From: Pseudomarimonas sp964350895
GTDB taxonomy: Bacteria; Pseudomonadota; Gammaproteobacteria; Xanthomonadales; Xanthomonadaceae
DNA length: 37,291 nt
Direction of reading: 5' to 3'
NCBI GenBank assembly: GCA_964350895.1
Contig: CAYGMG010000024.1
Location: 1 to 37,291, forward strand
A program made the translations under genes and the position numbers. The notes beneath the pieces were generated by a model. That model did no database searches, had not been told where the DNA came from, and saw only the letters and a list, made by a program, of their open reading frames with translations. Positions 1 to 9,108 of this stretch are shown in pieces (the first letter of the stretch is position 1; each line of letters starts with the position of its first letter).

Positions 1-20
1 AGGTTCATCAAAAGCGCCGG

Positions 21-154
21 CTTTCTGTGGGAGCGGATCGTATCCGCGACCGCGGCGCTTCGATCTCACCGCAGTCAGTGGCAAGCCTGTAGCGCTGCGG
101 TCGCGGATACGATCCGCTCCCACAACAGCTCGCCGGATTGCCCTGCGAACGGCA
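21..154. repeat. Intergenic palindromic repeat, copy 1 (REP/BIME-like)
   Basis: Two inverted halves can be read directly. TGTGGGAGCGGATCGTATCC starts at 26 and GGATACGATCCGCTCCCACA ends at about 124, so the RNA could fold into a long hairpin with a central loop. The outer flank up to the base after GCGAACGGC (about 154) is also shared with a second copy, in opposite orientation, at 33772-33907. The arms resemble the GTGGGAGCG-type extragenic palindromes common in Xanthomonadales and Pseudomonas, which are usually mobilised by REP-associated tyrosine transposases (RAYTs); none is in the window. Positions 1-257 hold no convincing gene. Confidence 0.8.
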
Positions 155-257
155 GCTATGCGCCCAAACATTGGCAGCGCCTCAATCACGCAAACAAGCC
201 TGCCTGCTATCCGGTGTCCGCGGAACTGCACCGGTTGCTGCGCTTGCCGGGCGCCGC

Positions 258-2216
258 TTAGCCGCGTCTGACGCGCGCGCGGCGCAGTGCGGCGAGCAGG
301 TCGGCGTCGCTTTCGCGTTGTGTTGGCCTGCCGAACGCCCAGTCGCTGTAGCGCTGGCACAGCTTGCTGAGTTCAGGCTGCGCTTCGAGCATGTCGGCAA
401 TCCTGCGCGGTGGAGAATCCGGCTCTAGCGGATAACCGGCCTTGCGCAGGCGCGTCCGCAGCCGGCGCCAGGCGCGGTCGACCGGGTGTTCGCCGTCGCC
501 GGTGCGCCGCAGCAACAAGGCGACGGTTAGCGCCAGCGCAAGACCGGCTGCGGCGATCAGCGCCACGCCGAGATCGCGCCAGTCGGCCTTGTCGACACCG
601 AACGGGCGCAGCAGCTGTTGCTGTTGCGCGGCGCCATAGCCGAGCACCCAGTCGTTCCAGCCGCGGCGCAGCCAGTCGATGGCGTCACGCAAGGGGATAC
701 CTGCTTCGCGCCATGCGGATTCGGGGCGCAGGGACTGGCTGCCGCTCTCGATGCGCTCCGGTGCCACGGCATTGGTCGGATCCACCCGCACCCAGCCGCG
801 GCCTTCCATCCACACTTCTGCCCAGGCGTGGGCATCGGACTGGCGCACGATCAGATAGTCGCCGAGCGGGTTGACCACGCCACCCTGATAGCCGGTAACG
901 ACCCGGGCCGGATAGCCGGCGGCGCGCATCAGCACGGTCAAGGCCGAGGAGAAATGTTCGCAATAGCCGCGTCGTGTCTCGAACAGAAAGTCATCGACGC
1001 TGTCGCGGCCGAGCAGCGGCGGCTCCAGGGTGTAGGTGAACTCCGCGTTGAACCATTCAAGGGCCTCTCGGATAACCCCCTCTGGCGTGCCATGTTCCTC
1101 TTGCCATTGCCTTGCGAGCGCCAGCGTGCGCGGATTGAAGCCCTCGGGCAGGCTGGTCAGCCAGCGCTGCAGGGTCCGCGGCAGGGTGGGCTCCAATCGG
1201 TAGTTGAGGACCGACTCGAAGCGGGTGCGGGTCAGCTTGCTGAGCGGCTTCTCGACCAGCAGGGCACGTCCGTAGTCTAGGGCGACGGTGCGCGGCGGCT
1301 GGTCGGGCTGCTCCAGCGCAAACAGATAGCGGCGATCGGTGGGCTCCTGTTCGACGCTGTAGCTGAGCCGGGGCCCCAGGGCGACCAGTTCCGCAGGGTG
1401 GTTGTTGGCCAGATAGCCGCGTGTCCAGCGGCGGCCATCGAAATCATGCAGGACTGGGCCACGGAAGTAGCGTTGCGGCGCCGGGGGGATCGCTTCGTCG
1501 AAGCTGACCCGCAGCACCGGCGAGTCATCGACGAACAGGCTCGAGATGTCACCCGGGCTCATGTCCTCGGACAGGCCGCTGCGTCCGGCCTCGGTGTTTT
1601 GCGGCAGGCCCCACAGCGGCTGGGCAAGGCGTGGGAAAAGAAAGAAGCCGACCAGGGCCAGCGGTAGCGAGTAGGCGAGCATCCGGCCCGCGCCGCGCAG
1701 GCGAACGCGTGCCATGCGAACGTCGTCGTCGGCAACGCGCTGCGCGCCGTCGGGATACTCGATGGCCGTGAGTCGCGAAAGGGTTGCGATCGAGATCAGT
1801 CCGGCGATCAAGGCGAGGACCAGGGTGCTTGGCCCCTGGTCCTGGAGGAAGGCAGCCATCACCGCGAACAGCCCGAACACGACCGCGCTGCGTCCGTCGC
1901 GCAGGGTTTCGGTCTCCAGCAGCTTCATGCCCAGCATGACTGCGAGCAGGGCCGAGCCGGCGTCACGGCCGAACATGCGTACCGAGCCGATCTCGAATTG
2001 CCAAAGCACGGCGACGAGGGCCAGCAGGGCCAGCACGATCCGCAGCGCGCGCGGCAGCAGTCGTTGGCTGAGCGTGCTGGCAGCGCCCAGCGAAAAGCAC
2101 AGCAGGAGCAGCGCCTGCACGCTTCCCGGGAGGACCAACCCCAGCGGCAGAACGGAGCTGGTCGCCGACAGCGTGGTCCAGCGCGCGGCGCCGCGGTCGA
2201 GCTTCTGCGACTTCAT
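258..2216 (-). CDS. TgpA-like transglutaminase-domain membrane protein (DUF3488)
   Basis: This 652-residue protein has hydrophobic N-terminal segments (roughly residues 20-210), then a periplasmic transglutaminase-like domain and another membrane segment near residue 560, followed by a charged C-terminal tail. The catalytic triad can be placed as Cys419 (in RRGYCEHFSSALTVLM), His463 (in SDAHAWAEVW) and Asp479 (in WVRVDPTNAV), the arrangement of the transglutaminase/protease superfamily. The best characterised relative is P. aeruginosa TgpA, an essential membrane protein whose substrate is not settled. Its ATG overlaps the stop of the DUF58 gene by ATGA, which implies translational coupling. 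It is the third gene of a MoxR-DUF58-TgpA operon. Family assignment is firm; substrate is unknown. Confidence 0.93.
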   Translation of the reverse strand: MKSQKLDRGAARWTTLSATSSVLPLGLVLPGSVQALLLLCFSLGAASTLSQRLLPRALRIVLALLALVAVLWQFEIGSVRMFGRDAGSALLAVMLGMKLLETETLRDGRSAVVFGLFAVMAAFLQDQGPSTLVLALIAGLISIATLSRLTAIEYPDGAQRVADDDVRMARVRLRGAGRMLAYSLPLALVGFFLFPRLAQPLWGLPQNTEAGRSGLSEDMSPGDISSLFVDDSPVLRVSFDEAIPPAPQRYFRGPVLHDFDGRRWTRGYLANNHPAELVALGPRLSYSVEQEPTDRRYLFALEQPDQPPRTVALDYGRALLVEKPLSKLTRTRFESVLNYRLEPTLPRTLQRWLTSLPEGFNPRTLALARQWQEEHGTPEGVIREALEWFNAEFTYTLEPPLLGRDSVDDFLFETRRGYCEHFSSALTVLMRAAGYPARVVTGYQGGVVNPLGDYLIVRQSDAHAWAEVWMEGRGWVRVDPTNAVAPERIESGSQSLRPESAWREAGIPLRDAIDWLRRGWNDWVLGYGAAQQQQLLRPFGVDKADWRDLGVALIAAAGLALALTVALLLRRTGDGEHPVDRAWRRLRTRLRKAGYPLEPDSPPRRIADMLEAQPELSKLCQRYSDWAFGRPTQRESDADLLAALRRARVRRG

Positions 2217-3181
2217 GGCAGGAGGGCCAGTTCGCGCAGACAGCGGTGCCGGTGCTGGGCTCCGCTGCCGGGACCAATGCTGCGGCCTGGCAGACGCAGC
2301 TCGGTGCGCAGGCCTTGTCGCTCGGCGTCGAGCAGCCAGCCGGTCAGGCGCGAGATCTTCTGTTCGCTGCTCAGCCCGCTCATCGCATGCCAGTCGAGCA
2401 GCGCGTCGCGACCGGCTGGCGTCTCGAACTCGCGCACCAGCAGCTTGCCGGCCTGCGCGCTGCGTTTCCAGGCAACGGTGCGCAGGGCATCACCGACCCG
2501 GTAGTCGCGCAGCCCGAGCACCTCCTCGTCGGGGCCGCGCCGGCGTCGCGGTACGCCGTCGCGCGAGGGCCGCGGAAGCGGCGGCGGGTGGGCCTCGGCG
2601 CGCGGGTAGACCAGCAGCCGGGCTTCGGGATGCAGCCAGCTCCAGACCCGGAACAGGCCCAGCGGGCGCCGGGTTTCGATACTGATCCTGCCGACCGCAA
2701 GCCAACCTCGATGTTCAGTTGGCACCGGCAGGGTTGCGATGCAGGAGGAATCGGGCTCCAGGCTGAAGAAGCTGCGCTGGCTGCCGCGACGCAGCGCCAA
2801 GCCGTGACGCCCCCGCGCCTCCAGGGCGTCGAAATGGCATTGCAGAAGCAGGTTGTCGCCGGCGTGCACAGGCTCGGCATGCACGGCGACCAGGCGCAGT
2901 CCGCGCAGGGCCAGATAGCCCTGCAGCATGCTGGTGTGGGCGGTGGAGGCGAGCAGGAAGGCAAGGATCAGGGCCGGATTGTTGTCGTAGTTCAGCGCCC
3001 CCATCGACATCATCGCCAGCAATACACCAAGGCCGATTCCAAACGCGCTGGGCAGGATGTACAGCCGCCGTCGGTGCAGGACCACGGGTAGGGTCTCGGC
3101 CTGCTTGAGCCGGGTCAGCGCAGGCAGCCGGCGCTCGGCGAATTCGAGCACACGCTGCCGGAATGGCTGCAGCAGAGACAT
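2213..3181 (-). CDS. DUF58 domain protein of the MoxR operon
   Basis: This 322-residue protein has two N-terminal hydrophobic segments (about residues 33-80) and a C-terminal DUF58 domain. The family signature is visible as LRDYRVGDALRTVAWKRSA, followed by LLVREFE. DUF58 proteins are usually encoded directly after a MoxR AAA+ ATPase and are thought to be its membrane-associated partner, sometimes as VWA-like scaffolds. The start codon lies 4 nt after the moxR stop, and the stop overlaps the TgpA-like start. The biochemical role in this organism cannot be deduced from the sequence. Confidence 0.92.
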   Translation of the reverse strand: MSLLQPFRQRVLEFAERRLPALTRLKQAETLPVVLHRRRLYILPSAFGIGLGVLLAMMSMGALNYDNNPALILAFLLASTAHTSMLQGYLALRGLRLVAVHAEPVHAGDNLLLQCHFDALEARGRHGLALRRGSQRSFFSLEPDSSCIATLPVPTEHRGWLAVGRISIETRRPLGLFRVWSWLHPEARLLVYPRAEAHPPPLPRPSRDGVPRRRRGPDEEVLGLRDYRVGDALRTVAWKRSAQAGKLLVREFETPAGRDALLDWHAMSGLSSEQKISRLTGWLLDAERQGLRTELRLPGRSIGPGSGAQHRHRCLRELALLP

Positions 3182-3185
3182 CGGG

Positions 3186-4127
3186 TCAGCCGGCCGGAAC
3201 CGCCCGCAGGATGGCTCGCGCGACTTCTTCAGCGCCCGGACCCTCGGCGTCCAGGCTCAGCCGGTGCGCGGCCACCTCGATAAAGGCTTCCTGCAGCAGC
3301 TCAGGCACGACATGGTCGCCGCCGCGCAGCACGGCCAGCGCTTTGCCAACGCGCAGCAAGGCAAGCCCGGCACGCGGCGACAGACCGACCCGCACCCCCT
3401 GGTGGCGCCGGCTTTCGGCGAGCAGGGCCTGTAGATAGCTGATCAGCCGCTCGCTGGCGTGTATTTTCTCGACCGCGCCGCGCAGGGCCAGCACCTCGTC
3501 GGCGGCAAGCAGCGGGCGGGCGCGGTCGATCATGACCTGGCGGCTGTCTCCGGCGAGCATGTCGCGTTCGGCCGCGGCTTCCGGATAGCCAAGTACGATG
3601 CGCATCAGGAAGCGGTCGAGCTGGGAGTCGGGCAGGGGAAAGGTGCCGGCGAGGTCGACCGGGTTCTGGGTGGCGATCACGAAGAAAGGAGAGGGCAGGG
3701 CGTGGCTGGCGCCGTCGACGGTCACCTGCTGTTCGGCCATCGCTTCAAGCAGGGCGCTCTGGGTCCGCGGCGGCGCCCGGTTGATCTCGTCCGCCAGCAG
3801 CAGCTGGGTAAAGATCGGGCCGGGATGGAAGCGGAACTGGCGCGCTTCGTTGTCGAACACCGAGACGCCGAGAATGTCGGAAGGCAACAGGTCGGCGGTG
3901 AATTGCATGCGCTGGAAGCCAAGGCCGAGACTGGCTGCGAGCGAGCGCGCCAGCGTGGTCTTGCCAAGTCCCGGCAAATCCTCGATCAGCAAGTGGCCGC
4001 CGGCCAGCAGGCAGGCGAAGGCCAGCTCGACCTGGCGCGGCTTGCCGAGCACCAGACCATTGACCTGCGCGATGGCCTGCCGAAGGGACTGCATGCGTTG
4101 CTCGGGTAGGATCGCGGCGTCGGACAT
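3186..4127 (-). CDS. MoxR family AAA+ ATPase
   Basis: This 313-residue protein is a complete MoxR ATPase. Walker A is EDLPGLGKTT (about residues 49-58), Walker B is LLLADEINRAPP (about 110-121), and IATQNPVDLAGTFPLPDSQLDRF is the family's sensor region. The C-terminal lid domain follows. MoxR proteins act as chaperone-like ATPases that help assemble or activate proteins, typically with the DUF58/VWA partners encoded next to them. It is the first gene of the operon, divergent from the glycosyltransferase at 4160 with only 32 nt between starts, so its promoter must overlap that gene's 5' end. Confidence 0.95.
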   Translation of the reverse strand: MSDAAILPEQRMQSLRQAIAQVNGLVLGKPRQVELAFACLLAGGHLLIEDLPGLGKTTLARSLAASLGLGFQRMQFTADLLPSDILGVSVFDNEARQFRFHPGPIFTQLLLADEINRAPPRTQSALLEAMAEQQVTVDGASHALPSPFFVIATQNPVDLAGTFPLPDSQLDRFLMRIVLGYPEAAAERDMLAGDSRQVMIDRARPLLAADEVLALRGAVEKIHASERLISYLQALLAESRRHQGVRVGLSPRAGLALLRVGKALAVLRGGDHVVPELLQEAFIEVAAHRLSLDAEGPGAEEVARAILRAVPAG

Positions 4128-4159
4128 CGGCAGGGCTTCCGGTCAACAAGGAGCAAGGA

Positions 4160-6010
4160 GTGTACCCAGCGAGGGGTGAGGGTGGCATGGGCCAGCTGCC
4201 GGCCAGCGCCTGGTGGGTGCTCGCCCTGCAGCTCACAAAGCTGCTGCTGTGCTGGCAGCTGCCGCTGTTCGGCGACGAAGCTTTCTACTGGCTGGAGTCG
4301 CAGCAGCCGGCACCGGCCTTCGACGATGTGCCGGGGCTGACGCCGTGGCTGATCGCGCTGTCCACGGCGGCGTTCGGCGATGCGGCATGGGCGATCCGGA
4401 TGCCCGGGCTGCTGCTCTCCTGGCTGACCTTGTTCCTGCTGTTTCGCGCCGCGCGTGAGCTCGGTGACGCGCGACTGGCCTGGCGCTGCCTGCTGCTGGC
4501 CAGCCTGCCGCCGATCATGGCGATGAACGGCGTCATGATGCTGCCCGACGTCGGCCTTAACCTGGCCATCGTGCTCTGCCTGCTGGGTGCCCAACGGGCG
4601 CTTGCGGGATACCATTCCGGGCGATGGTGGCTGGCTGCGGGCGTGCTGCTCGGTGTGCTGGCCCACTATCGATTCGCCGTGCCGCTGGCGGCAGCCGGCA
4701 TGGTGTTGCTGGGCTTTCCCGGATCGCGCCGGCTGCTGCGCTGGCCGCTGCTCTGGCCACCGCTTGCGACGCTTCTGCTGGGACTGGTTCCGCTGGCCCT
4801 TGACGTGGGCAAGGGTGACGGACAGGCGCTTAGTTTCCAGTTCATCGAGCGCCATCCGTTCCACTTCCAGCCGGAGCTGGTATTCGATCCGCTGCTTCAG
4901 GCGATCACGGTCAGTCCCTTGTTGTATGGCCTGCTGCTATGGGCCGGCTGGCGCTCGCGCAAGGCGCCCGGCCTGCTGCCCTGGGCGGCCTGGGGGCTGG
5001 CCCTGCTGGCACTGTACTGGCTGCTTGGTCCGTGGGTGGACAGCGAGCGCAGCCGCCTGCACTGGCCGGCGCCGGCCTATCTCGCCCTGTCGCTTCCGCT
5101 GGCTTATCACTGGCCGGCAATCTCATCGTGGCTGCGAAGGGCGACCCTGGCGCTCGCGGGAGCAACCTGTGTTGCGGGCAGCGTGTATCTGCTGATCATC
5201 AGTTTCGCTCCGGAGCGTCTGGTCGGCAGCTCGCTCTATCCGGACAACTTTCTGGGCGCCAAGCGGCTGGCGATGGCACTGGATCCGGCGCTGAGCCGGC
5301 TGCAGCCCGGGGCGCCGCTGGCGGTGGATCACTTCCTGCTGGCAGCCCAGCTCGAGCAGCACTTCGCCGCCGCAGGCGTGCCGCGGCCGGTGTTTGTGCT
5401 CGACCACCCGCACAATAGCAAGCACGGTCGGCAGGGCGAGCTGGCCCGGCTCGGCCGCGATGCCGAAGCCCTGCAGGCGGAACGGCAGGTCGACGGCTTG
5501 CTGGTCGTCACGCCCGCAGCGCTGCCCCTGCGTCAGCGCGCGGCGTGGCTGTGGTCGCTGTGCCAGCGCTACCCGCAGGCCCTGTGGCAGGACGAACACT
5601 GGTTCGATCGCGGCGATCAGCGCTTTGCCCTGTACCGACTTCCCGCCGCAGGCAGCGCTACCGCCTGCCGACCGCCGGTGATCGGCTATATCGACCTCGA
5701 GGAAGGCGCGCGCCTGAGTCCGGGCGCAGCGATCGCGGGTTGGGCGGTGGCCGGAGGCAGCGGCATCGAGGAGCTGCGGCTGCGCGTCGATTCCCAACTG
5801 ATAGTTCCCGCGATCGGGGCCCAAGCGCTGCCCAGTCTGACCGGGATCCTCGGCGACACCGGCGATCCCGCCATGCCCAAGGTCGGCTGGCAGAGCCATT
5901 TGCCAGCGCCCCTGCCGAGCGGCCAGCGCTGGCTAACTCTCGAAGCGCGCAGCGCAGGGCGCGACTGGCATCCAGTCACTGCGCTGTCGGTGGAAGTACG
6001 TGACCCTTAG
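4160..6010 (+). CDS. Family 39 (ArnT-like) glycosyltransferase with C-terminal Ig-like domain
   Basis: This 616-residue polytopic membrane protein has the GT39/PMT N-terminal pattern: a first helix, then an acidic pair in a periplasmic loop (LPLFGDEAFYWLESQ), then about ten further hydrophobic helices to about residue 350. Enzymes of this fold move a sugar from a polyprenyl-phosphate donor to lipid A, protein or other acceptors outside the cytoplasm. Residues from about 505 (GYIDLEEGARLSPGAAIAGW) to the end resemble a bacterial extracellular Ig-like domain. GTG 4160 has AAGGAG six bases upstream; ATG 4187 is an alternative start. Acceptor and sugar cannot be named. Confidence 0.85.
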   Translation: MYPARGEGGMGQLPASAWWVLALQLTKLLLCWQLPLFGDEAFYWLESQQPAPAFDDVPGLTPWLIALSTAAFGDAAWAIRMPGLLLSWLTLFLLFRAARELGDARLAWRCLLLASLPPIMAMNGVMMLPDVGLNLAIVLCLLGAQRALAGYHSGRWWLAAGVLLGVLAHYRFAVPLAAAGMVLLGFPGSRRLLRWPLLWPPLATLLLGLVPLALDVGKGDGQALSFQFIERHPFHFQPELVFDPLLQAITVSPLLYGLLLWAGWRSRKAPGLLPWAAWGLALLALYWLLGPWVDSERSRLHWPAPAYLALSLPLAYHWPAISSWLRRATLALAGATCVAGSVYLLIISFAPERLVGSSLYPDNFLGAKRLAMALDPALSRLQPGAPLAVDHFLLAAQLEQHFAAAGVPRPVFVLDHPHNSKHGRQGELARLGRDAEALQAERQVDGLLVVTPAALPLRQRAAWLWSLCQRYPQALWQDEHWFDRGDQRFALYRLPAAGSATACRPPVIGYIDLEEGARLSPGAAIAGWAVAGGSGIEELRLRVDSQLIVPAIGAQALPSLTGILGDTGDPAMPKVGWQSHLPAPLPSGQRWLTLEARSAGRDWHPVTALSVEVRDP

Positions 6011-6038
6011 GGAGCCCGAACGCGGTGGGCGGCTGCGC

Positions 6039-6620
6039 TCAGGGCAGCGCCACACCGGCCTCCCGCAGCAACCGACACAGGGCGATCAGGGGCAGGCCGA
6101 CCAGGGCTGTGGGGTCCTCGCTGTCGATACCTTCGAAAAGGCTGATGCCCAGGCCCTCGCACTTGAAGCTGCCGGCGCAGTCGATCGGCATTTCGACCTC
6201 CACGTAGCGGCGGATCTCGGCCTCGTCGAGGGCGCGGAAACGCACGGTGGTGGTGTCCAGCGCGCCGCGCTCGGCGCCGTCCGGGCCGAGCAGGCAGACC
6301 GCGGTATGGAACTGTACGCGCTGACCGGCGCAGTGCAGGAGCTGCTCGATCGCACGCTCGGGGTCGCCGGGCTTGCCGAGCGCGCGGCCGCCGAGGCTGG
6401 CCGCCTGGTCGGAGCCGATCACCAGCGCGGCCGGATGCAGCCGGGCGATGGCGGCGGCCTTGTCGCGGGCCAGCCGGGCGACCATCGATTCAACCGACTC
6501 GCCGACGTGCTGGATCTCCTCGATCCGTGGTGCTTCGCAGACAAACGGCAGGCGAAGCCGCTCAAGCAGCTGGCGCCGGTAGGTCGAGGTGGAGGCGAGG
6601 ATGATCCGCGGCGTGCTCAT
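6039..6620 (-). CDS. Maf family nucleotide pyrophosphatase, YceF (7-methyl-GTP) type
   Basis: This 193-residue protein matches the Maf family from end to end. The N-terminal signature is ILASTSTYRRQLLERLRLPF, followed by the catalytic-region ALVIGSDQAA, GKPGDPERA and the C-terminal DPTALVGLPL. The GSDQ motif, rather than GADT, points to the YceF subgroup, which hydrolyses 7-methyl-GTP and related modified nucleotides to monophosphates. The subgroup call is inference from motif. The ATG overlaps the stop of the upstream gene (ATGA), so the two are probably co-translated. It ends tail to tail with the glycosyltransferase, 28 nt apart. Confidence 0.9.
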   Translation of the reverse strand: MSTPRIILASTSTYRRQLLERLRLPFVCEAPRIEEIQHVGESVESMVARLARDKAAAIARLHPAALVIGSDQAASLGGRALGKPGDPERAIEQLLHCAGQRVQFHTAVCLLGPDGAERGALDTTTVRFRALDEAEIRRYVEVEMPIDCAGSFKCEGLGISLFEGIDSEDPTALVGLPLIALCRLLREAGVALP

Positions 6621-7093
6621 GGCGCCTGCCGGCGCAGCGAGGAGGGTTCGCGCGCCTCCTGCTCCTCGGCGGCGCGGGCAGCGGATTCCAGCTCGGCCGC
6701 CGCGCCTTCCAGCTGCTCCAGTCGCTGGGCGATCTGCTGATGCGATCGCTGCAGCGCAGTCACCGCGCGTTGCAGCTCAGCGAAGGACGCCGACTCGGCG
6801 TTCTTGGCGATCCACAGTCGATGTTCGAGGACGTTGCGCAGGCCTTGCTGTACCGGGCCATCGGCTTCCAGCGAGGCCTGCGCCACGGCGCCGATGTCCG
6901 GCGCCACCCGACCGACGACCTGGCGCATGTCGGTCATCCGCTTGCGCGCCTGATGCAGCACTTCCTCCAGCGCGTCGGCGTGGTCCAGCAGCCGCCTGAG
7001 CTCGTTGTGGCGGCGCCGGTCGCGCCAGACCTGCAGGCCGAGTACGAGGCAGGCGATGGCCAGCAGGCCGGTGATGATCAGCAGGGTGGTCAC
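6617..7093 (-). CDS. Small membrane-anchored coiled-coil protein of unknown function
   Basis: I do not recognise a characterised family. The preferred start is GTG 7093, because it places a single hydrophobic helix (TTLLIITGLLAIACLVLGLQVW) at residues 2-23 and gives 158 residues; the frame stays open upstream to 7156. After the helix the chain is charged and heptad-like (RRRHNELRRLLDHADALEEVL, then AELQRAVTALQRSHQQIAQRLEQLE), predicting a cytoplasmic coiled coil, with an Ala/Glu-rich tail. Size and layout are reminiscent of ZapG/YhcB-type anchored coiled-coil proteins, but I see no specific sequence match. It is coupled to the Maf gene by an ATGA overlap. Confidence 0.75.
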   Translation of the reverse strand: MTTLLIITGLLAIACLVLGLQVWRDRRRHNELRRLLDHADALEEVLHQARKRMTDMRQVVGRVAPDIGAVAQASLEADGPVQQGLRNVLEHRLWIAKNAESASFAELQRAVTALQRSHQQIAQRLEQLEGAAAELESAARAAEEQEAREPSSLRRQAP

Positions 7094-7159
7094 GTTGCAA
7101 TCCTTGGCAGGCAGCGGCCGCGGCAGCAGTCTGCTACAGCGCGCCGGGCGCGGCAAACC

Positions 7160-8062
7160 TCATCGTGCAGGCGGCTCGCGCACCGGCAGCGGAACATTGC
7201 AGGCCTCAAGCCGGCCGACCGGATTGACGAACCAGTCCTCCTGGCGATGGCGGCGCGCCTCGATCAGCAGGCGGAAGCTGCGGCTATGGGTATCCAGGCG
7301 CTCGCGGCGCGGGCGCTCGGCTTCGGGCAGGTCCGCGGCAAGCCGGATGCGGGTGATCGGGATCGGTCGCTGGGCGGCCGCGTAGAAGCCCAGCGTGCCT
7401 GTTCCGCGCGGCAGGCTGCTCAGGGTCTCGATGCCCTCGATGACCCGGCCAACCGTGGTGATGTTGCGATCGAGATGGCGCGGACTGTGCCCGGTCACCA
7501 CATACAGTTCCGCCCCGGTGCTGCTGTCGGCGGCCATATCGCGGCCAGCGCCGAGGGTGGCATAGCAGTGCAGCAGCCAGGTGCGCTGATTCTCGGCATC
7601 CCGGCCCACCGGAAAGCCGAGGCTGAATCCGGTGCGCGCGGCATAGGCATCGGGGTCGATCAGGGATTCGAAGGGCAGGCCGTCGACGCCGCGATCGAAC
7701 TCCGCCGGCAGTTTGTCCCGGGCCTGACCAAGGCCGCGTCGGGCTTCCGGTTTGTCGGCATTGGGGTCGCCCCACTGGACCACGTAGTTGTCCTGCGAGC
7801 GCAGGATCGCCAGCCCGTCCCAGTAACCCTGGCTGGCCAGGGCGCGGATGTTGGCCACGTGCTCGGGGGCGAACTCCGGCGCCAGCTCCAGCAGCGCACG
7901 GCCGTTCTCGAAGTCCATCACCAGCAGGCGGTCGGCGGGGATCTCACGCCACTCCGCGGGCGCGCTTTGCGCCAGCACCTCGGCAGTGGTCAGTGGCGCG
8001 GCAAGCGCAGGCAGGCCGCTAGCGCAGGCCAAGGCGGCGAGGATCAGTCGATGCAGTCCCAT
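7160..8062 (-). CDS. Periplasmic cyclophilin-type peptidyl-prolyl isomerase
   Basis: With ATG 8062 the product is 300 residues and begins with a clear Sec signal peptide (MGLHRLILAALACASGLPALA, cleavage before AP). The cyclophilin fold is seen in VMDFENGRALLELAPEFAPE, HVANIRALASQGYWDGLAI and TVGRVIEGIETLSSLPRGTG. It is longer and more divergent than E. coli PpiA, and several catalytic-site residues are not obviously kept, so isomerase activity is probable rather than certain. Its start lies 19 nt inside the 3' end of the srkA gene, which implies co-transcription. The role expected from the family is folding of envelope proteins. Confidence 0.82.
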   Translation of the reverse strand: MGLHRLILAALACASGLPALAAPLTTAEVLAQSAPAEWREIPADRLLVMDFENGRALLELAPEFAPEHVANIRALASQGYWDGLAILRSQDNYVVQWGDPNADKPEARRGLGQARDKLPAEFDRGVDGLPFESLIDPDAYAARTGFSLGFPVGRDAENQRTWLLHCYATLGAGRDMAADSSTGAELYVVTGHSPRHLDRNITTVGRVIEGIETLSSLPRGTGTLGFYAAAQRPIPITRIRLAADLPEAERPRRERLDTHSRSFRLLIEARRHRQEDWFVNPVGRLEACNVPLPVREPPAR

Positions 8063-9036
8063 GCTGAGTGCTCCTGGAGTTCGGCAAGCTGTTCCTGCAG
8101 CTGCTGCAGGAGGCGCTCCCAGTGTCGCCGTTCGCCAAACCAAGGGAAAGCGGCAGGGAAGGCCGGGTCTTCCCAGCGCTGGCAGACCCAGGCGTGGAAG
8201 TGCAGCAGGCGCAGGCCGCGCAGCGCTTCGATCAGGCCCAGTTCGCGGGAGTCGAACTCGGCAAAGGCGCGATAGCCTTCCAGTAGCCAGTCCATCTGTT
8301 CGCGTTGCTCGTCAGCGCTGCCCGAGACCAGCATCCACAGATCCTGCACCGCCGGGCCGTCGAGGCAGTCGTCCAGGTCGACGAACTGTGGAGCGTCGTC
8401 CAGCCAGAGCACGTTGCCGGCGTGGCAGTCGCCGTGCAGGCGAATATAGGCCGGGTCGATGCGCTCGAAGCGCTGGTCGATGCGATCAAGGAGGGCATCG
8501 CCGAGGGCGGCGAGGTTGTCGCCGAGTTCGGCGGGCAAAAGCGGGGAGTCGAGCAGCGCCTCAAGCGGCAGGTCACCGTAACGTTCAACGTCCAGCGTCA
8601 GCCGATGACGGAAAGGCCGCCGCGCGCCAACGCTGTGAAGCAGGCCAAGGAAGCGTCCGAGCGAGGTCAGGGTGGCGCGGTCGCCCATCTCCGGCGCGCG
8701 TCCGCCGCGCACCGGGAACAGCGCGATGCGCTGCACGCCGCAGGGGTGCAGGGTGGCGCCGTTGAGCAGCAGGGGCGCCACCACCGGGACATTGGCCTCG
8801 GTCAGCTCGGCCGCAAAAGCATGTTCCTCGAGGATGGCTGCATCGCTCCAGCGCCCCGGCCGGTAGAACTTGGCGATCAGCGGCGGCGCGTCCTCAAGGC
8901 CAATGCGGAACACCCGGTTCTCATAGCTGTTGAGCGCCAGCACGCGACCGTCGCAGGCAAGGCCCAGCGATTCCACGGCGTCGACCACGGTTTGCGGATC
9001 AAGCCCGGCAAAGGGGTGCTGTCCAGCCTTGTCCAT
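8044..9036 (-). CDS. srkA: Stress response serine/threonine kinase A (YihE/RdoA)
   Basis: With ATG 9036 (MDKAGQHPFAGLDPQTVVDA) the product is 330 residues, nearly the E. coli length. It has the aminoglycoside-phosphotransferase-like kinase fold. The family start LNSYENRVFRIGLED, the ATP-binding Lys in PPLIAKFYRPGRWS, the catalytic loop RLHGDCHAGNVLW and the metal-binding FVDLDDCLDGP are all present. In E. coli SrkA counteracts stress-induced cell death, with MazF as a suggested target. It overlaps the cyclophilin gene, and 72 nt separate it from the methyltransferase upstream. A longer start at 9078 is open but lacks homology. Confidence 0.93.
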   Translation of the reverse strand: MDKAGQHPFAGLDPQTVVDAVESLGLACDGRVLALNSYENRVFRIGLEDAPPLIAKFYRPGRWSDAAILEEHAFAAELTEANVPVVAPLLLNGATLHPCGVQRIALFPVRGGRAPEMGDRATLTSLGRFLGLLHSVGARRPFRHRLTLDVERYGDLPLEALLDSPLLPAELGDNLAALGDALLDRIDQRFERIDPAYIRLHGDCHAGNVLWLDDAPQFVDLDDCLDGPAVQDLWMLVSGSADEQREQMDWLLEGYRAFAEFDSRELGLIEALRGLRLLHFHAWVCQRWEDPAFPAAFPWFGERRHWERLLQQLQEQLAELQEHSAWDCID

Positions 9037-9108
9037 CCGTGCCGCGCGCTCCGTGTGCCAGGCCGGGCAGCTTGCCACGGGCCGTCGATGGTAGGCGGCC
9101 GGTGCCGA

